From positions 124,001 to 188,000 of the forward strand of contig NZ_FPBM01000009.1 in assembly GCF_900116715.1 (NCBI RefSeq): a DNA stretch of 64,000 nt. The letters run 5' to 3'. The notes beneath the pieces are model-generated. The model was given only the letters and a program-made list of their open reading frames with translations, had not been told where the DNA came from and made no database searches. The translations under genes were made by a program, and so were the position numbers. The stretch is from Polaromonas sp. YR568 (lineage in GTDB: Bacteria; Pseudomonadota; Gammaproteobacteria; Burkholderiales; Burkholderiaceae_C). Position 1 is the first letter of the stretch. Each line of letters starts with the position of its first letter. Below are positions 59,839 through 64,000 of this stretch, piece by piece.

Positions 59839-61023
59839 ATGCGAAGTGAATCGCTGCCACGCAGCGCCATCCGCGAAAGCGAAGGCCGCTATATCTACAT
59901 GGCCTGCCCATGGACGCCCCTGGGCGGCGGCATGTTCAAGGTGGCTGACTATCTGATCCAGGCGCAAGCCTCCACGTCCGCCATCGCCTCCGCCGACGCG
60001 GCCGAACTCCGCCCGCTGGATACACGCGGCGGCGCCAACGCCCTCTATTCCTTCTGGGTCCTTGCCACCGCGCTGGCCCGCATCGCACGCGGCAGGCTCA
60101 GCGGCCGGCTGGCCGGCGTGCATGTGAACATGGCCGAGCGGCTCAGCCTCTTTCGCAAGGGCGCCGTCATCGCGGCCTGCCGCGCGCTGGGCGTGCCGGT
60201 GGTGCTGCACCTGCATGCCGCGCAGCTGCACCACTTTTACCGTTCGCTGCCGCGCCCGTTGCAGGCCATGACGCGCTGGGTGTTCTCCCTGCCGGCCAGC
60301 TGCATGGTGCTGGGTACGGCCGCGCGGCAATTTGTCATCGAAGAGCTGGGCGTTGCGCCGGATCGTGTGGACATCGTCATCAACGGCGTGCCCGAGCCCA
60401 CCCATGCGCGCCGCATCGCAGGCGACTCCGCCACGCAGCGTGTGCTCTTTGTGGGCAATCTGTCGGAGCGCAAAGGCGTGACCGACCTGCTCCAGGCGCT
60501 GGCCCTGCCCGGCCTGGACACCACCAAGCTGGAAGTGACGCTGGCCGGCGGCGGCGACGTCAAGGCGTATGAGGCCAAGGCCAAAGAGCTGGGCATCGCC
60601 GGTTTTGTGCGTTTTGCCGGCTGGTCGGACCAGCAGCAGGTGGCCCGGCTGATGGCGCGCACCGATGTGCTGGTTTTGCCGTCTTATGACGAGGGCCTGC
60701 CGCTGGTGATCCTGGAGGCGCTGGCCAACGGCGTCGCGGTGGTTTGCACCCCGGTGGGCGAAATACCGTCGGTGCTGCAAGACGGCATCAACGCCTGCTT
60801 TGTGCAGCCCGGCGACGTGCCCGGCATCGCGGCGGCCCTGCAGCAGGTCTTGCAGGACGACGGGCTGCGCGACTCGCTGGAGCGCAATGGCCGTGCGCTG
60901 TATGAACGGAGCTTTTCCATCGCCCGTTTCTTCTCCAGCGTGGCGCATATCCACCAGCGTGATTTCGGCGTGGCCGGCCGGGCGCTGCGTGCACCCACTG
61001 CGCCACAGGAAGGCGCCGCATGA
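59839..61023 (+). CDS. Glycosyltransferase family 4 (GT-B)
   Basis: 394 residues. N-terminal domain opens YMACPWTPLGGGMFKVADYL; the C-terminal Glycos_transf_1 domain has VLFVGNLSERKGVTDLLQAL and the E-x7-E motif in PSYDEGLPLVILEALANGVA, with the nucleotide-sugar site. Retaining sugar transferase of unknown sugar. The frame extends far upstream inside the acyltransferase gene but the ATG two bases after that stop is right. Overlaps the GMC gene by four bases. Confidence 0.9.
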   Translation: MRSESLPRSAIRESEGRYIYMACPWTPLGGGMFKVADYLIQAQASTSAIASADAAELRPLDTRGGANALYSFWVLATALARIARGRLSGRLAGVHVNMAERLSLFRKGAVIAACRALGVPVVLHLHAAQLHHFYRSLPRPLQAMTRWVFSLPASCMVLGTAARQFVIEELGVAPDRVDIVINGVPEPTHARRIAGDSATQRVLFVGNLSERKGVTDLLQALALPGLDTTKLEVTLAGGGDVKAYEAKAKELGIAGFVRFAGWSDQQQVARLMARTDVLVLPSYDEGLPLVILEALANGVAVVCTPVGEIPSVLQDGINACFVQPGDVPGIAAALQQVLQDDGLRDSLERNGRALYERSFSIARFFSSVAHIHQRDFGVAGRALRAPTAPQEGAA

Positions 61024-62708
61024 TCCGCGACGCCAACAGCATCCCCAACGGCAGCCGGCTGGAAGCGGATGTCTGCGTGGTCGGCGGCGGCCCGGCGGGC
61101 ATTGCGCTGGCGCTCTCGCTGGCCGACGAAGGGCATTCGGTGTTGTTGCTGGAATCGGGCCAGTTGCAGGAACACGCGCCCACACAAGACCTGTATGAAG
61201 GCGAAGTGGCCGACGAACAGTTGCACAGCCCGCCCGGCAAATACCGCCAGCGGCGGCTGGGCGGCTCATCGGCGATCTGGGGCGGGCGCTGCATGCCTTT
61301 TGACCCGGTGGACTTTGAAACCCGCGCGCACATTCCGCACAGCGGCTGGCCGCTGTCGTATGAAGACCTGCTGCCCTGGTACCCGCGCGCCAATGCGCTG
61401 GCCGAGGCGGGGCGCTTTCTGTATGACGCGAACGAGGCGCTGCCCGAGGCAGGCCCGCTGATTGCCGGCTTCGACAGTGCGCGTGTGCTGACAAACGGAC
61501 TGGAGCGTTTCTCCTGCCCCACCCATTTCGGCAGCCGCTATGCCAAACGGCTGTCGCTGGCGCCCACCCTTGAAGTGCTGCTGGGCGCGAACTGCACCGC
61601 CGTGCAGTTGCAGGCCGATGGCCAGGCCGTGCGTGAACTGGAAGTCCGCACGCTGGCGGGAAACCGCTTCACCGTCGCCGCGCGCCACACCGTGCTGGCC
61701 ACAGGCGGCCTCGAAACCGCACGGCTGCTGCTGGCCTCTCACGATGTAACGCCGCAAGGCGTGGGCAACCAGCATGACGTGGTGGGCCGCTATTACATGT
61801 GCCACATCGCCGGCAATGTCGGCACGCTGACGGTGCACGGCCCCGCACGCAATGTGCGCCACGGTTATGAAATATCGCCCGAAGGCATTTACTGCCGGCG
61901 CCGCATCGCTGTGGCCGCCAGCGAACAAAGACGCCTGGGCCTGGCCAATGCGGTGGCGCGCCTGCACTTTCCGCGCATCACCGACCCGGCGCACCGCAGC
62001 GGCGTGCTGTCGGGACTCTTCCTGGCGCGCAAGATGATCAGCTACGAATACAGCAAGCGGCTCAAGGACGGCGCGCCGCCCACGGCCGGTGTGTATGCGC
62101 GCCATCTGCTCAACGTCGTCGCCGACCCGCTGGACACCACCGCCTTCCTGGCGCACTGGCTTACCAAACGCACCCTGGCAGACCGGAAATACCCGTCAGT
62201 GATTTTGCGCAACCGCAGCAACCGCTTCAGCCTGGAGGTGCATGGCGAGCAGATCCCCCAGCCGCACAGCCGGGTCACGCTGGCCGATGGCGTCGATGCC
62301 CTGGGCATGCCGCGCCTGAAGGTCGACTGGCGCTACAGCCGCGCCGACATCGACTCTGTGGGCGCCAGCCTGGACGTGATGGCCGAAGAATTCGCGCGCA
62401 GCGGCAAGGCCCGATTTGACTACAACCGCCACACGCTGGAAGAAGACCTGATGCGCTTTGGCGCCTACGGCGGCCACCACATCGGCACGGCGCGCATGGG
62501 CGCGGACCCGCGCAGCAGCGTTGTCGACGCCGACTGCCGTGTGCACTCGGTGCGTAACCTGTTTGTGGCCGGCAGCGCGGTGTTCCCGACCTCCAGCCAG
62601 GCCAACCCGACGCTGACACTGATTGCGATGTCGCTGCGGCTGGGCGGGCACCTGTCGCGGCAGCTGCGGGCCGAACGCTCGCCGCTGCAGATGAAGGAGG
62701 CCGCATGA
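61020..62708 (+). CDS. GMC-family oxidoreductase
   Basis: 562 residues. The FAD motif DVCVVGGGPAGIALALSLAD is at about residues 16-35; a RRLGGSSAIWGGRCMPF segment binds the FAD; the C-terminal GTARMGADPRSSVVDADCRV and SQANPTLTLIAMSLRLGGH are GMC_oxred_C hallmarks. Oxidises an alcohol group of a sugar, sterol or similar. Inside a polysaccharide locus, oxidation of a sugar of the repeat unit or its lipid carrier form is a reasonable guess, not shown. ATGA overlap with genes on both sides. Confidence 0.9.
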   Translation: MIRDANSIPNGSRLEADVCVVGGGPAGIALALSLADEGHSVLLLESGQLQEHAPTQDLYEGEVADEQLHSPPGKYRQRRLGGSSAIWGGRCMPFDPVDFETRAHIPHSGWPLSYEDLLPWYPRANALAEAGRFLYDANEALPEAGPLIAGFDSARVLTNGLERFSCPTHFGSRYAKRLSLAPTLEVLLGANCTAVQLQADGQAVRELEVRTLAGNRFTVAARHTVLATGGLETARLLLASHDVTPQGVGNQHDVVGRYYMCHIAGNVGTLTVHGPARNVRHGYEISPEGIYCRRRIAVAASEQRRLGLANAVARLHFPRITDPAHRSGVLSGLFLARKMISYEYSKRLKDGAPPTAGVYARHLLNVVADPLDTTAFLAHWLTKRTLADRKYPSVILRNRSNRFSLEVHGEQIPQPHSRVTLADGVDALGMPRLKVDWRYSRADIDSVGASLDVMAEEFARSGKARFDYNRHTLEEDLMRFGAYGGHHIGTARMGADPRSSVVDADCRVHSVRNLFVAGSAVFPTSSQANPTLTLIAMSLRLGGHLSRQLRAERSPLQMKEAA

Positions 62709-63712
62709 AAGTCCTGGTGCTGGGTGCATCCGGCCATATAGGCGCCCGCCTGCTGGAGATGCTGCGGGCCACGCTCTGGGCCGAGGGCACTGGCGCTTCA
62801 CGGCGCATGAAGAACGATGCGCACTGGCTGGAAGTCGACAGCCGCAACCCGCGTGAACTGGCGCAGGCCCTGAAAGGTTTTGATGCCGTGGTGAACTGCG
62901 TGGCGGGCGATGCGGCCTCGATTGCCGGCGGTGCGCGGGCGCTGGTGCAAGCCGCTCTCGAAGCTGACTGCCGGCGCATTGTTCACCTGAGCACCATGTC
63001 GGTTTACGGCGGCGCTGAAGGCAGCGTTCGCGAAGACGCCGTACTGGACCCCAGCCTGGGCTGGTACGGCCGCGCCAAATGCGAAGCCGAGGCCGCCATG
63101 CGCGATTTTGTGCAACACGGCGGCGAGGCCGTGCTGCTACGGCCCGGCTGCGTCTTTGGCCCCGGCAGCCAGTTGTGGGTGGGGCGCATAGGCCGCTGGC
63201 TGCAGGCCGGCCGCCTGGGCGACCTGGGCATCGCGGGCGACGGCTGGGCCAACCTGGTCCATGTCGACGATGTATGCCAGGCCCTGCAGCGGGCGCTGCA
63301 ACTGCCGCTGGCCCCGGGCGAGATGCCGGTGTTCAACCTGGCGGCGCCCGACAGCCCGCGCTGGAACGACTACTTTGTAGACCTGGCGCTGGAGATCAAG
63401 GCCACGCCCGTGCGCCGCATCAGCCGGCGCCAGCTTCAGTTCGATGCCTGGGTATGCGGCCCGCCGCTTAAAGCCGCTGAACGCGGCCTGAAATTTCTGG
63501 GCCACCACAGCGTGAAGCTGCCCGACGCGCTGCCGCCGGGCTTGCTGGGCCTGTGGTCGCAGCACATACACCTTGATGTGCAGGCCGCCACCCGCCAGTT
63601 AAATGTGCGGTGGACTCCTTACGCCGACGGCCTGCGCGATTCCGCGCAATGGTTCACCGCACCCGCCGCCGCCGGCCAACCCACCCTGGACAACATGATA
63701 TGCACGCCCTGA
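62705..63712 (+). CDS. NAD-dependent epimerase/dehydratase
   Basis: 335 residues, extended SDR. LVLGASGHIGARLLEMLRAT (residues 4-23) binds NAD(P); STMSVYGGAEG and YGRAKCEAEAAM (YxxxK, about 120-124) give the catalytic site. Modifies a nucleotide sugar or sugar intermediate, perhaps together with the adjacent GMC oxidoreductase (oxidise, then reduce or epimerise). Overlaps that gene by four bases and the last gene by 13. Confidence 0.88.
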   Translation: MKVLVLGASGHIGARLLEMLRATLWAEGTGASRRMKNDAHWLEVDSRNPRELAQALKGFDAVVNCVAGDAASIAGGARALVQAALEADCRRIVHLSTMSVYGGAEGSVREDAVLDPSLGWYGRAKCEAEAAMRDFVQHGGEAVLLRPGCVFGPGSQLWVGRIGRWLQAGRLGDLGIAGDGWANLVHVDDVCQALQRALQLPLAPGEMPVFNLAAPDSPRWNDYFVDLALEIKATPVRRISRRQLQFDAWVCGPPLKAAERGLKFLGHHSVKLPDALPPGLLGLWSQHIHLDVQAATRQLNVRWTPYADGLRDSAQWFTAPAAAGQPTLDNMICTP

Positions 63713-64000
63713 AAGCCGACACCCACCGCAAGTTCGGGCAGTCCACGCCCCAGCTCACACTCAAGGCCGCGCTGCTAGACCCGGCTTTTCGCGTGGTCGC
63801 CGCCATGCGCCTGTGCCAGGCCGCAGAGCAGCTTGCGCCCAATGTGCGCTGGCTGGCCGTGTGGCCCGCCCGCCTGCTGTACCGCCTGGTGAGCCAGCTG
63901 GCCGGTATCGAGATTCCGTGGCGCACCACAATCGCACCCGGCCTGGCGCTCACGCACGGGCGCGGCATTGTGGTGAACGCCGGCGCGCGCATAGGCAGCA
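63700..64000 (+). CDS. Serine acetyltransferase-like hexapeptide protein (partial)
   Basis: First 100 residues only; the gene continues beyond the window. The helical N-terminus (ALLDPAFRVVAAMRLCQAAE) followed by IPWRTTIAPGLALTHGRGIV and VNAGARIGS opens a left-handed beta-helix of the CysE/WcaB type. In polysaccharide loci such enzymes O- or N-acetylate sugars. Starts inside the end of the epimerase gene (13-base overlap). Confidence 0.83.
   Translation, partial: MHALKADTHRKFGQSTPQLTLKAALLDPAFRVVAAMRLCQAAEQLAPNVRWLAVWPARLLYRLVSQLAGIEIPWRTTIAPGLALTHGRGIVVNAGARIGS

Overview
The window is a high-GC chromosomal segment of a betaproteobacterium, most likely a member of the Comamonadaceae (Polaromonas, Rhodoferax or Variovorax type). 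This rests on the gene order (gntR-sdhCDAB-sdhE-gltA, lysR-leuCDB-asd-fimV-truA-trpF-trpB-trpA-accD), on a GCTAT...ATAGCTGC repeat I recall as common in that family, and on the protein sequences. It is dense housekeeping DNA with one accessory surface-polysaccharide block at the right end. I see no rRNA, tRNA, CRISPR array, prophage or insertion sequence. Layout: 1-8.5 kb carries a catalase (cut by the window edge), a PcaC-like protein, an acetyltransferase, a flavin monooxygenase, aconitase A, a small membrane protein with a divergent XRE regulator, and a DUF1428 protein. 8.9-12.9 kb is an FbpABC-type iron transporter with a possible Fur box. 13-14.5 kb holds small proteins of unknown or general stress function. 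14.6-27.2 kb is a citric-acid-cycle island: acnB, a CitE-like lyase, trans-aconitate methyltransferase and malate dehydrogenase on the minus strand, then a GntR regulator, sdhCDAB, sdhE and gltA on the plus strand. 27.5-44 kb is an amino-acid and lipid block on the plus strand: LysR, leuC, leuD, an unknown secreted protein, leuB, asd, fimV, truA, trpF, trpB, trpA, accD, a Lon-N-like protein, lysS and a YgjP-like metalloprotein. 44-51.6 kb is mixed: an AhpD-like protein, a TetR/diiron-like protein pair, a thioesterase, two exporters, an SDR enzyme and ETF-ubiquinone oxidoreductase. 52-64 kb is a polysaccharide locus: galE, small anchored protein, Wzx, Wzy/ligase, three glycosyltransferases, acyltransferase, GMC oxidoreductase, epimerase, and a CysE-like acetyltransferase that runs off the end. 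The most interesting element is between leuB and asd. A 34-codon reading frame begins only a few bases after a promoter-like TACAAT box and ends in an uninterrupted run of Ile, Thr and Lys codons, the end products made through Asd. It is followed by mutually exclusive hairpins and a segment that can pair with the asd ribosome binding site. This looks like an undescribed aspartate-pathway attenuator. Second in interest is trpF, which appears to have absorbed two different intergenic repeat elements into its coding sequence. Other sites of note are a base-perfect OxyR-type motif before the catalase gene, strong palindromic operators before the DUF1428 gene and the GntR gene, and an unknown secreted protein stitched into the leu operon by overlapping stop and start codons on both sides.
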